The notes beneath the pieces are model-generated. The model did not search any database. It worked only from the letters and a program-made list of their open reading frames with translations, and was not told the DNA's origin. Made by a program: the position numbers and the translations under genes. Of a stretch of DNA of 64,000 nt, positions 1 through 10,948 are shown in pieces. How positions within the stretch are numbered: the first letter of the stretch is position 1; each line of letters opens with the position of its first letter. The DNA is from Flammula alnicola (lineage: Eukaryota; Basidiomycota; Agaricomycetes; Agaricales; Strophariaceae), in assembly GCA_015499995.1 (NCBI GenBank), contig JADNRV010000029.1:62001-126000 (forward strand). Reading direction: 5' to 3'.

Positions 1-1
1 G

Positions 2-322
2 CTCTGCAATAGAATAAGGCAGAAGCATGATGCTCGGGTTGACTTCATATCCGCTGGCAGTCGTGAGTTTACAGACTTACAGGGAGAAATAGTTCTGACC
101 TCACTCGGAGCGCGACTCGGATGTCTAGTCCATAAATGGATCGCCGAAGGCTTTCTTCAAGTTGGCGAGATTCAAAGAGATTATACCCAACCTGAAATAC
201 TGATTAGCAAGTCGCAATCCTCTGGCAATTACGAAAACTTCATTATAAATTTTAATCATACTGACGAGCATTTACATGACCCCCGAAATGCTGGTACTAC
301 TTTTGCAACTGAGTATAATTAA
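2..322 (+). CDS. 3' end of a truncated gene, unknown product
   Basis: An open frame runs from the left edge of the window without a stop to TAA at 320-322, about 106 codons. It has no ATG near the edge, so the start and upstream exons lie outside. The predicted peptide has ordinary mixed composition (for example TDLQGEIVLTSLGARLG and HKWIAEGFLQVGEIQ) and ends in ATEYN. I do not recognise a family. The length of the open frame in AT-rich DNA and the protein-like composition favour a real terminal exon, but a chance ORF cannot be excluded. Confidence 0.4.
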   Translation, partial: LCNRIRQKHDARVDFISAGSREFTDLQGEIVLTSLGARLGCLVHKWIAEGFLQVGEIQRDYTQPEILISKSQSSGNYENFIINFNHTDEHLHDPRNAGTTFATEYN

Positions 323-984
323 TGTCTAATAATGATCACTCACTCATAACCTTCATATCATTCTGAGAGAGGCAATATATTGATCTATAAGATTTACATG
401 AGCTTATAAAAATCTGACCAGAATATTACATTCCGATAACGTCTCGACCATATCGGCAACCAAGATATAATGCCATATCTGGTGTTGTCATCAGTCGCAA
501 CACTGCCACCGGGTTGTCGGAGCCACAACCGCATACCAACTTTTCCACGATTTACTGATGCAGAGCGTAAATTGACCTATAAGCTTCTCGTGTATTTAAA
601 CCATTGGCTGCCAGCAAACACCACCAGTACATCATCTACAGACTGTGCTTGTACGTAGCGTGTATATTTGCTTGTACTCTGCCTACAGACTGCCGTTCCC
701 ATGCACGGCTAGCTCCGGGCAGCGCGTCGCTTGTGGACTTGAAGAAATTTCCGCCTTCACATCACGCTGTGACTGCCAGCAAACTTGTCCTCTCCCTCCA
801 TGTTGAACTTCAACCAACACACAAGTCCTTCGGTTCTGACTCCCTCCTCCCCCTTGCTCTCCGCTGCCCATCCATCCTTCCTCCCTCCGTGCTTGAGTAG
901 CCCTCAGCCCCTCTTCTGACCTCCAATGGTATCACTTTTGGCCCCAAGGTGTCAGCACAAGCTTGACTCGGAAGACCTTCAATT
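323..984. other. Intergenic, no supported gene
   Basis: Only short overlapping ORFs without recognisable similarity. A pyrimidine-rich tract at about 838-895 lies upstream of the small gene starting at 985 and resembles the CT-rich promoter stretches common in fungi. Confidence 0.5.
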
Positions 985-1337
985 ATGGTCATCGAAGACA
1001 TCCGCCCCGGTGTAAGTTCTTTCATTACCCCTGTTCATGATAGATAGAGGTCTCATCATCATATAGACATGCTTTCAAGCAATGGCGAGAGGTTGTTCTC
1101 AAACGGCGCCACGTCACGATACCGCCTCGACCCGGTTTGATTTATCTTCGCTGGAAGTTCCTACTACCTAGTCTTGCCATATTCATATTACATTATGTCC
1201 CTGTTGTTGTTTCCCTCCTGTTCTCGTGGTACATACGCCGTGCAGGTGCAATAAATATTGAATTTAAGCTCATTTTCGTGAATGGACCAGGATTGTGGTC
1301 TCGGAGTTTGTACCAAATGCGGTATAGTGCATACTAA
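985..1337 (+). CDS. Tentative small one-pass membrane protein, unknown function
   Basis: Two-exon model. Exon 1 is 985-1011 (MVIEDIRPG) and ends at a good GTAAGT donor. Exon 2 starts after a TTTCAAG acceptor at 1080 and stays open to TAA at 1337, giving about 94 residues in one frame. The product has a basic stretch (KRRHVTIPPRPG) followed by a hydrophobic segment (FLLPSLAIFILHYVPVVV) that could span a membrane, then a short tail. No family recognised. The intron fits in phase and signal, but the gene is small and could be the remnant of a larger one. Confidence 0.35.
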
Positions 1338-1536
1338 TCGACCTTCAAGCTACCCGCAGGCTGTTAGCCGAGATCGCAGGCAGCCTACGCTCAGTGACCG
1401 TCAGCCGACTGAGATTTAAAAACGTGAGTTGCTGCCAGATCAAACTGTAAGTAACCTTTAGGCTGGCCCTCAGGCTGCTTGCGCCGGTGCCCGCGGGAAA
1501 TTTCCGCGCAGACCATTGACCGTGTATCCTAGCTCG

Positions 1537-1974
1537 TCATTGGAGAGAATTGATGAATAAATGCGAGTCACCTGGGTTATATCTGGTGGAATGTAAGGCA
1601 AACGAGAAGCCTTGGTCGTGACTTGTATCAATGGTGACTAGGTGACTTATCAAGGCGTCCTCGTGTCCTCGGTTATAGAGAAGAACGGCTGTGTCGTTCG
1701 GTGTCTTTCGGTGAAGAACTCTGGGGCGACAACAGGATTCATGGCAGTTGGAAATCCGAGTCTTCACAACCTTGAAATTTGCTAGGAGAGCTAAAGCTAC
1801 TACAGAGAAGTAGCTAGATGTATGAAGCCTGGATAGAAACTTTAGGTTACAATATATATAGGTCAAGTTTGAGAAATAAGTAATCTACTTACTTGGACTG
1901 TCGGACGCGAACTTGACAATTTGCATAACAGCAAAGATGTTCAAGGACGCGATAGATGGCTGAATGGCTGGCAT
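1537..1974 (-). CDS. Tentative small hypothetical protein
   Basis: Two-exon model on the minus strand. Exon 1 (1974-1893) begins MPAIQPSIASLNIF. A canonical 64-nt intron (GTAAGT...TATCCAG, 1892-1829) joins it in frame to exon 2, which is open to the stop at 1537. The product is about 125 residues with a hydrophobic stretch (YFSVVALALLANF) and a CHESCC cysteine cluster. I do not recognise it. Support is limited to the intron signals and uninterrupted frame. Confidence 0.35.
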
Positions 1975-2326
1975 CGTTGATCTTCTCAACAAACTTCCAT
2001 CTCCGAGATTGGGGTGAGTCCCGAGGACTAATAATTCAGTGTAGCCGGTGTTGGCGTCAGACAAGCTCGATGAAGGTGGTGGTGTTACTTAGTGATCAGA
2101 CTGGAAAATCGTAAATATTGCCTAGTTATCTCCGTCGGAGTCTATAGCAAGGATCACATCATTTACACATCACCACACCCTGAGGCACCTGTTTGCATCT
2201 TTCTCCCAAAAATTTTGTCGGTCAAGGTCAACTTGAAATTACAACCTAAATCTATGATAAATCATCTGTCGAAAGGCATTGCTATTCCCTGGACGATTAT
2301 ACTTGAACTCATTAGAGATTCTTGCC

Positions 2327-5300
2327 ATGAAATTTGCGCAGTAAGTCCTTCGACTCTTGACCTCTGTCCGAGTCTTTTGCTATATTGACCTTGCTGCCTC
2401 CACTAGATACCTGCGTGATACACAGGTGCTTCTCGAATTAATGAAGTAGAAATCACGTTGAGATATTTGAAACAGACTCCAGAATGGAAAAAGGCCTACA
2501 TGTTCGTGACTCCTATACGTTTCTTTCCACAAAACATTGACTTTCTGCGCAGAGATTACCGAGGCCTCAAAAAACGCATTACCGCCATACGGAAATCACA
2601 ACAGAGCCTGAGCTTCTATGCGTTGTCGAGTGACGACTCCCCAGACGAGGACAATTCACCCCCAGCTGCACCTCGACCCTCTGACCTTGACTTACATGAA
2701 TTGGAGAGATCGATTGACTTGGCTACACGATCCGTTGAGGAAATTCCTTCCACGAAGTCTGGAAAAGAAGCCCATGGTACTAGTGCCCCACTTTCTGTTG
2801 AGGGCGAAAGCGAAATCGAACGTTCCAAATCTGTATCTCCATCATCCACAAATGGCTTCAAAGATCAAAGATCTGCACGAGGAAACACATCCTTCGCGAC
2901 CCCCAGCTTCAAGGCGACACGGGACAAAACTCTATTGAGTAGAAGTATGTGATTTTTTTTCTCGTTTCACGGGGTAGATCCTTTAACCCAAGTATTAACA
3001 GTGAATTCATTTGGTGGCTCACCACGACATGCTCACCCACTGGCTGCACTTCCACTTCATGAGCTACTCACCCAACTCTCTCCTTATGAAGTTTCATTTT
3101 TTATCTTACTTGATGCCCAACTCGACAAGGTCGAATCCTTCTACTTGGCGAGAGAAAAAGAGATGCTAGCGCGTGGTCATACATTGCGAATTCAACTAAA
3201 CGAGTTGAATGACCATCGCAAACTGTTTCACGTGCGTTTCGTTGTCCCTTCTTTTCATTCATAACTAACCTAAGTCCTTGTATGCGTCATAAAAGGAATC
3301 GCACACCAAGGAACCATGGACTGCGGCTTTTGCGTCGAAGATCAGGAATACTATTGGGTTGTACCCACCAATCCAGCTCGAACCAGCTCATCATGGGGCG
3401 GAGGCACAATCCAAAGCATTAGCCGCAGTAAGGCTTATTTTTCTCACAGGTTTCACGTTTCGATATTTACGTTTAATGATAGGCGTCAACGGTAACTGTA
3501 GAAAACGATGTCTCGCATAGTAAAGCAGCGGAGGATGGGCTTCCAATTGCGGGAACTGGTACCCCATCCTCGCAGCGATCAACAGGCAAACAACGGCATC
3601 TCGAGGAAGAGGGCGGTCAAGATCTCAGCACTGACGAATCCGGACAGGAGGAACGCACTCAGCCGCACAACATACCGCTCTCTGCTGATCCGGATAGCTA
3701 TCTGTATGCAAAGAGGAAGCTGAAAAAGGCGGTATTGGAACATTATCGGTGAGTGAGTGTGTGCGCGCGCGCGTTGAAGTCGTGTTTGCTGCATCTTCAA
3801 GTGTCGTAATTCAAATTGCGCACTCGGCCTTCAGAGCTAAAGGCCTGTTTGATATCATGAACACTGGCGCGTGTTTGCATGCTTCCTCTTCTATCCGCCT
3901 ACATGAACAACGCTGACCCGAATTTAGTGGCCTTGAGGTATTACACAACTACCGTGTATGTTCATAACCCATATCTCTTCCTCGGAGTTTGCGTTGATAT
4001 GGCTTATGCGATATAGATCCTCAATATCACTGGATTCCGTAAAGCTCTGAAGAAATTCGAGAAAGTGACTAAGGTCAAGCTGAGTTGTGCTTGAGATATA
4101 TGCAAATGTTCAACTCTGGACTTCGTAGATCCCCGTGCAACAGCAATACATGACCGAGAAGGTACAACTTCCATCTATCACCTTACAATCTCCCATTTGC
4201 ACTTCAACTGACTTATGGATGATAAGGTCGAAAAAAGCGCCTTCGCCTCGGACAAGGCTGTTCGCCAGATGATGTCCCAGATGGAGGAGATGTATGCGGC
4301 AGCTTTCGGTACGGTATAAACTTTATCTCCGATCTTGAGCAGCTGTCAGTCTTATGATGATACCTCCACAACGCAGTGCACGGCGACAAGAAAAGAGCTA
4401 TGAAGCGTCTTCGCGCAGGCAGCGGCACGAAGAGCCACCACTTCAGCACCTTCCGATCTGGTGCACTTATCGGACTTGCTATTCCTGCCTTGATCGATGG
4501 TCTAGTCAAAGGTGATTATTTCCCACTCGACCTCGACGGCGCCCAGGAACTGACTGATTCTTGCTTCTTTCAGTCTTCCAACCGCATACGCGGGCGGCGC
4601 TGCCCAGATGGGATGTATTGCTCTACATTTATGGCTTGATTCTTGTCCCAGTGTTATTCTCCTTTTTAGTGGGCCTCAATTTAATCGTTTGGGCCAATGC
4701 AAGAATCAATTATGCTTTCATCTTCGGTGAGAGTAACTGTCTCTCCCTCTCCATCAGTCTCCCTCATAGAACTCGTTTGTTCAAACAGAGCTCGACGTCA
4801 TTTCGCAGCTTGATTATCGAGAATACTTCGAAGTAGGTGTCTCTGAGAGTTCATCTCATTTTCTGTTCAGTTCTCATCATGTTTTTCAGACGCCGTCTCT
4901 TCTTCTCTCCACATTGTGCTACGCATTTTGGCTATCTTTCTCTTTGATAGGAGGTCCGGGCGTATCTCCTACGATCTGGCCTCTCGTCTGGCTTGCATTC
5001 ACCTGCGTTGTGATCCTCGATCCTTTTCCAGTTCTATTTAGGTCTTCCAGGTACTGGCTGATCAAAAATGTAGCGAGACTATTGGTGTCTGGGACAAGAC
5101 ATGTCGAAGTTCGTGGTATTTCCTTTTTGTCTCTCCAGGTATGCCTTGCTTACAGGTTTTTTTAGTTCACTGATTTCTGGATGGGGTGTGCATATAGTGC
5201 TGTCTTTCTCTCTCCGGCCTCAACGCTGACAACACATTGCTGTTCTAGTGACCAATTTTGCAGCTTAGTATTCACGCTTTCGAATATCTACTTCTTTGTC

Positions 5301-6346
5301 TGCGTCTACGTGGATAACTTTTCGGACAACTGGGAAAAATGCTCGGTCACGTCCGATCACTGGCCGATCGCATTTGTTCTCGGTTCCTTGCCTTTGTTCA
5401 TCCGTCTCGTGCAGTCAGTCAAACGTTACAATGATTCAAAACTAATTACACATCTAATTAATGTACGTGTTTTGTCTCGTCTTCGTTTCTGCTTCCTTGC
5501 TGATCGTTTTTTCATCGTAGGGCGGTAAATATGGAAGTGGAATTATCAGTTATCTATTTTTCTTTATGTGGCGACATCATCGTGAGTACAGTAGTTCGCG
5601 GACTCGAAACATTTATCTAAATATACTATCGGCTGTAACACACAGAAACTAATCACGGCTCGATATTTGCTTTATGGTGTCTATTTGCTGTGTGCTATTC
5701 TATGTATTCACTTTTATGGGTAAGTACATTCAGTAGTCCATTCATCTGGTTCCATAACTCAGACGCCATCTTTTTTTTAGGATCTTCTGATGGATTGGTC
5801 TGTCCTCAAACTCCATACCGAACACCCTTTACTACGACCGGAGCTCGTATACACTGATCATATATCCGTATGCACTACCTATCGTTTCCAGCGTATCTTG
5901 ATGAGCTTACATGCTTCCTGATTTATATAGATGTATTATTTCGCAATCGTGAGCCACGACTTTGGGTATCGATCGCGACTTCCATATATTGACAACATCG
6001 GTCCACAGATAACGAACATCCTGCTCAGATTTATCTGGGTGATATATATCCCAAAAAGCGGCCCAAACATGATGGTACGCACGTTTATCGGGGGCTTCCT
6101 CGAGATGTTGAGAAGATGGCAGTGGAACTTTTGTGAGCCTTTTTTGTCAAAAATTTCTCGATACTGCCTTTTATGGATTCAAGATACTGAGATCGTGGTT
6201 ATGCAGATCGGTTGGAGAACGAACACCTCGGTAACATGGATCAGTATCGGGTTACTCGAGAAGTGCCTCTGCCATATGCCCTCGAGGAGAGAAATGGAGA
6301 GTATGAGAAGGACGACGATGACGATCATCTCACGGCCAAACGATAG
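2327..6346 (+). CDS. SYG1: SPX-EXS phosphate exporter/sensor (SYG1/XPR1 family)
   Basis: Multi-pass membrane protein of the SYG1/XPR1/PHO1 family, which exports inorganic phosphate and senses inositol pyrophosphates through its SPX domain. A 14-nt first exon (2327-2340) encodes MKFA. Exon 2 (2463-2501) and exon 3 (from 2553) continue as QYLKQTPEWKKAYI and DYRGLKKRITAIRK, the classic SPX start. A Ser/Pro-rich insertion follows, then the remaining SPX helices, including ILNITGFRKALKKFEK at about 4018. The EXS half (about 4570-6200) has several hydrophobic segments and conserved blocks: LPRWDVLLYIYG, SDHWPIAFVLGSLP, RFIWVIYIPKSG and RLENEHLGNMDQYR. The acidic C-terminus ends at TAG 6344-6346. 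I followed about a dozen or more short introns without a frame break. It is convergent with NAA10, 124 bp away. The family is certain; exact exon borders are estimates. Confidence 0.93.
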
Positions 6347-6470
6347 ATAGACCCTGATAGACCTTGATCCTGTAAAAGTGTTGAACCACGCTTCAAAGCT
6401 TTACAGCTTATGTAGAGCAGCCATTATATTCTTTGGAATGGATTACTCGGACGTTGGACCGATAGAGATT

Positions 6471-7356
6471 TTATTTAAGCGAGAGTCGCATGGACAGTGC
6501 GTCTTCTCCATCACCATCTAAACGGAGGCCTTTAGCCGACACAAGATGGGAAAAGTACAAAGTTAACTCACAATACTTCTTCTCGACCTTGGCGACCTCG
6601 AAGCCTAACGTATCGCGATACAGCGCAATAGCTGCCTTATTGGACTTTCGTACATGTAGCGACACATATGAAGCTTTGTAGATAGATGACATCGCTTCCT
6701 CTGCAAGGAGGTTTTGGTTAATTTTTTTTGCCAAACTTAGAAGATCAATAGGCAGGAATTCGACATACGCGATAGGAGCATCAGTTGCTTCGCCAACCCA
6801 AGCCGCCGGTACGAGCGAAGAACCGATATCGAGTTGACGTGACCATGAATCTCTTCGTTCTTATCTTCTTCCGAAGGGTCGTCACTACGTCGACGCAGGG
6901 AAAAACAAAGCCCCAATCAGTCACTTCTCGAGATTCGCGAACGGACGGAGCACGTACATTTTCGCAAGCACATACCCGACGATACGGCCCTTGTGATCCT
7001 CGGCCACAAATGATATCTGCGGCCAGGTCATCGAGTGGTACATCCCTGAGAAAAGGAACCAAATCGAAAACCAATGAACAATCATTTCCATACACGAATA
7101 AAAGAAAGACTGGGAAGACGACGTACAAAACTTCATCATATAGTTCTCCGGCAGATTTTGCAGATTGCATGCTTGCATGCCCATGAGATCGTCCACCTGG
7201 ATTGAGTTATCATGAGCAAGGAAAGCAAAAGCTCCTTTAGAGTCTACGCGTCAGGTCGCAGCAGGAAACCGGTTGGCGCTGACCTGGTATCAGATTGCCA
7301 TGGCGCAGAAACAGTCGGAAGGGAGTTGGACTAACCTTGGCCAGTCGGATTTTCAT
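6471..7356 (-). CDS. NAA10: N-alpha-acetyltransferase catalytic subunit NAA10/ARD1
   Basis: Catalytic subunit of the NatA complex, which acetylates N-termini exposed after methionine removal and docks on NAA15 at the ribosome. Exon 1 (7356-7336) encodes MKIRLAK and joins by a GTTAGT intron to [19 protein letters not shown]. Further exons give [19 protein letters not shown], an acidic loop ([12 protein letters not shown]), [18 protein letters not shown] containing the acetyl-CoA-binding RxxGxA motif, [20 protein letters not shown] and the terminal [15 protein letters not shown]. All match the ARD1 GNAT fold in order. The last intron, inside KKY/YGDGEDA, makes the apparent read-through ORF misleading. 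The C-terminus is short, without the long acidic tail of animal NAA10. Stop TAA at 6471-6473. Confidence 0.95.
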
Positions 7357-7763
7357 TAGTATCTTCAAGTAAATACAGATTTCTACGGTGCGGGAGAAGT
7401 AGGGATGGCGATATCAGAACACTCTAAGCAGGCTGCTAGAGTGAGGACTTCAGGCCAGGATGTCGAGGGTTTCTGGTGAAGGAACAGCGAGCACCGAGCA
7501 AAGTTGCAAACACCATTCAAATTGTCATTTCAGTCTAAAATGGTCACGTGAGATGCCGCCAAGCAAACTTTAAACCTGGCGCCGAGTGAATGAAAGTCAA
7601 GTGAAAGTCGTACTGAATCCTGACGCTTCCGTATTGTATATCGAGGCCAAACGATACAGATACAAGGTATATATGTAGTCTTTCCGGTCCAATAGTAAAT
7701 GACCTTCGGCCCTGACACTGTGCAGAGCTCCAATTTAGCTACAGTTTAAGTAGTACTACAAGT
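7357..7763. other. Intergenic between NAA10 start and OYE copy 1 end
   Basis: Holds the NAA10 upstream region and the 3' flank of the first Old Yellow Enzyme gene. No conserved ORF, RNA gene or repeat was seen. Confidence 0.5.
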
Positions 7764-9317
7764 TTACTCGTAGACAGCGAGGGGATAGTCAGTGTACCCA
7801 GCACTCCAATCAGTCGAACTCTTGTTCGTCTGCAAGTGCGGAATATCAGGCAAATTATCTAGCGGCTTTCCATGGATGACCCGCTTCACGAGATCAGGGT
7901 GCGTGATGAAGTTGAACCCGATGAAGATGGCGTCGACCTTGCCAGCCGCGACGAGCTCTTCGCCCTCCTCCGGCGTGACTTCGGCGTTGAGGAAGAGTTT
8001 CGCGTTCTTGATGCAGGGGCGGTATGACGCGAGCACGTCATGCTTCGTTGAGCGATGAGCGCCTAATGGTGAATGAGTTTTGAGATTGAGGGTGGGTGTG
8101 GGAAGGCTTACCGTCGTATACGTAGTCGAACAATTTAGAATACCGGACGAGCTCGAAATGTGCGAGGTTCAGCTTGTCCGCTTCAGAGATGAAGTAAGAA
8201 AAGGTATCCAAGGTATCCTGGAGGGGCATCCTACGAGGAACGACTAGTGAGAACGCATCGACAATGGACAATGAAAATAGAACATACCCAACGTCATTGT
8301 ACCCGCCTGCAGGACTGATCTTGACTCCGACATCTGGGCCGAAGACCTCTGTGAGGACCTTCAAAACTTCCAAAGGGAATCGACAGCGGTTCTCGACACT
8401 TCCACCCCATTGATCTGTGCGTTTATTAGCAGTGTTGTCAAGAAATTGGGTGATGAGGTATCCATTGGCTCCATGGACTATAAAAATACAATTAATTCAG
8501 TTGCTTGATGATTTCAAAAACAACACGTACGCTGTACACCGTCGAAACCAGCCTTCTTGGCATTGATAGCAGCGTCTTTAAATTGCTTGACAATGACCCA
8601 AGGATCCTCCATCTCAGTCGGCTTAATTGATAAAATGTCAATAGTTGTTCGTGTACTATATAATCGGAGAAACTTACTGTAACGTAGCCAGGAGCATCTG
8701 GTATATGACGGAATTTACCGCCGCGAGCGCTGATTGCAGAAGGCGCGTAGACGGGCACTCCCGCGAGTTTCTGCTCAGGAGCATCCGGGTGAGCTACTCG
8801 ACCAACTGAACGAAGACGACGCTCAACTGTCAGATAGCTGCATTGTATCTTACGGTCTCGAAATATCCTTACCGTGCCAAAGCTGTGAATGAAATTGAAG
8901 GTCAGATGTGCTGAGGACACTTCGTTAATCAGCGCAAACTGACCTGGGCATAGATTTTGCTTCCGGACTCATGAACAGCATCAACAATTGTCTTCCAGCC
9001 GGCGATATGTTTGTCGTCCCACAGTCCAGGTGCATGGGGCCATTCAGTGCTAAGTACAGCGACAAGACAGCAAATAAATATTCAGAAGGAAAAAAAAACG
9101 ATATAAGAATATCGACGTACCCTTGACGCGTGATCAATATGGCTTCAGAGATTATCAAACCTGCACCCCCGACGGCGCGTTGGATGTAGTACTCCTTCAT
9201 GAGTTCAGTAGGGTATGTGTTTTCGGCACGATTCCTGGTGAGGGCGGCCATGCCGATGCGGTTCTTCAAGGTGATGCTACCGACCTGGATAGGGTTGAAG
9301 AGAGCTTTGCCTGCCAT
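7764..9317 (-). CDS. NADH:flavin oxidoreductase, Old Yellow Enzyme family, copy 1
   Basis: FMN-dependent ene-reductase of the OYE/12-oxophytodienoate reductase type, a TIM barrel that reduces activated C=C bonds with NAD(P)H. It starts MAGKALFNPIQVGSITLKN, followed by NRIGMAALTRNRA. Next come TEWPHAPGLWDD, a 10-nt microexon (8873-8882) encoding LWH, VGRVAHPDAPEQ, HGANGYLITQFLDN with the substrate-binding His/Asn and catalytic Tyr, DQWGGSVENRCRF, and KLFLNAEVTPEEGEELVAAG with IFIGFNFITHPDLV (phosphate-binding end of the barrel). It ends AGYTDYPLAVYE. About seven short introns; no frame break found. It is closely related to the copy at 10949-12507 and to a decayed copy at 12932-13790. The physiological substrate cannot be read from sequence; xenobiotic enones or secondary metabolites are plausible. 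Confidence 0.93.
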
Positions 9318-9648
9318 TACTGTCGATGATATCCGAATTCGATAAATGAGGTTGCGATGAATGAGTCTTGAGCAAGTCTTGAGCTTGAGAAGTGAACTGG
9401 GTATTTATGATGGCCATTTCTAGGGAAAAGTGTCAGCTTTTATAGCACACGAGGTGACAAGGCCTTCGGCAAAGAGTAATCTGATCATCGCCAAAATGAG
9501 TCGAGTAACTTGCGGTCCCCTGAATCCGGCGCTGACAGGGTAGGACGCTCAAAACCGACCTCCGAAATGTTAATTGTAAGTACGGCGCTTTGTTTTTTTT
9601 TATTCCCGAAATGTACATACCTTCCTGAGTCAGAAAAAATGCGGAATA
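9318..9648 (-). promoter_or_regulatory. Promoter region of OYE copy 1
   Basis: Read on the minus strand, a TATAAAAG box lies at 9444-9437, about 120 nt before the ATG. The block from about 9330 to 9480 aligns by eye with the upstream regions of copy 2 and of the orphan block at 15580-15872 (shared TATA context and a neighbouring CAAGGCC stretch on the plus strand). The right part borders a TIR element inserted at 9649. Confidence 0.6.
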
Positions 9649-10287
9649 CAGTGTAATACACTTCCTTGACACAAGAGATCAAGATCGCAAAATTCCACAA
9701 CAACGGCGGGCTCTCAGGTTCTCTCTTTGTGCAGGCATATGATAGACCATATACACACCTAATTTATCAAAAAATTAAGACCACTCCAGGGACGTATGAA
9801 GTAGAGTATTTGAATATTTGAAAAGATCCAGAATGTCACCGATACACTTCCTTGACACAGCGTGACCTCCGCCAAATTCAGTGGGTGTGACAGCCAAAAA
9901 TGGCTTTCAAGTCACACTTTTACGTTTACCTTTCGTCTTTTGACCATCCTGGGGCAGAAATTGAGTGAATTTCAAACTATCAAAGGATAAAAGGAGTTTT
10001 CCCAATCTCTTAAAAGGGTATTATATTGTCAAGAAAAGGAAAGATAGGGAAACTTTGGCTCTGAGGCCAAGGAAAGATCCTTATGAACCAAAAAAGGCCG
10101 AAATTTCGAGACAGAAACCTATCCACAACGCGCATACCTTAAGCCCCCTTCTTGAAAATTTGCTTGGACACAATCAACATATAATGGAATGTCCATGCAC
10201 AATTTAAGGCTATTTGGATCAAAATTGAGGTGTCAGGATCCGTTTGTGTCAAGGAAGTATAGTGTGTCAAGGAGGTGTATTACACTG
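9649..10287. mobile_element. Non-autonomous TIR element (MITE), Tc1/mariner-like ends
   Basis: A 639-bp element bounded by 25-bp terminal inverted repeats (9649-9673 and 10263-10287) that differ at one position. Both ends begin CAGTGTAATACAC, and the element is flanked by TA on each side (9647-9648 and 10288-10289). TA target duplication and CAGTG ends are typical of Tc1/mariner/pogo elements. A second, inner inverted pair resembling the ends lies at 9842-9859 and 10245-10260, so the element may be nested or have duplicated termini. Inside is an 80-codon ORF (9965-10207) with no recognisable transposase motif. No full transposase is present, so movement would depend on a partner element. Confidence 0.8.
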
Positions 10288-10292
10288 TACCT

Positions 10293-10722
10293 CAGCGTGT
10301 GGTGGCAACCAGCCGCATGCCAGTGCCAACGTTGCATCCAAGATTGCCCTGATGATGGATTTTGACGTTTTGCTGCCAGGCCGCAAACAGTGAACACACC
10401 CCCAATAATGCCCTAAAGTTGCAATTTTTTTTGCGAAAAATCTGCATTTGGTAGCATGAGTTTAGGGAGATGGCACTTGTAGTAAGATAAGCTCATGCAC
10501 GTTCGGCTTGAAGCCTTGCACTGGCACGACAATCCTAATTTTTGAACTTAAACTTCTTTGAGCACAATTACAAAAATTCTGTCCACTAAGATCCACTAGA
10601 AATCAAATTCTAAACAATTCTTAGTGGACAATTCTTTTCTTTTTTGCTTTTGGAAAGTAGAAGTTCAAATTTAAGAAGTTGAACTTGAACGGGGCAACAT
10701 CAGGGTGGGTTGCCACACACTG
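10293..10722. mobile_element. Possible second MITE with imperfect inverted ends
   Basis: Imperfect inverted repeats occur at about 10293-10311 (GTGTGGTGGCAACC) and about 10706-10722 (GGTTGCCACACAC). A strong inner hairpin sits near the right-hand third. No target-site duplication is obvious and the arms contain a gap, so this is weaker than the neighbouring element. No coding potential was seen. Confidence 0.4.
10580..10630. repeat. Perfect 12-bp inverted repeat (hairpin)
   Basis: Arms TGTCCACTAAGA (10580-10591) and TCTTAGTGGACA (10619-10630) are exact reverse complements with a 27-nt AT-rich spacer. Weaker outer pairing is visible around 10543-10559 and 10675-10691. Confidence 0.7.
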
Positions 10723-10948
10723 CACACTCAGCTGCAGTCTGCCAAATCAAATCATGTGAGGGCTGTCACGCGTGACTCAGCTTGTCGAGTGCGCAAAGCC
10801 CTATCATAATCTTAGTACTGACGTTTCTGAATATGTAAGTGGAATGTGATATAGAAAAATTGAGCATGTATACATACAAGGTAGTTATAATCCTGCTATT
10901 TCAATAGTAAACGACCTTAGCGCATGTCCAGAGCCCCAGATTGCACAT

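Noticed and set aside
9965..10207. 80-codon ORF inside the first MITE as a transposase
   Set aside because: No DDE or DNA-binding motif is visible and it is far too short for a Tc1/mariner transposase.
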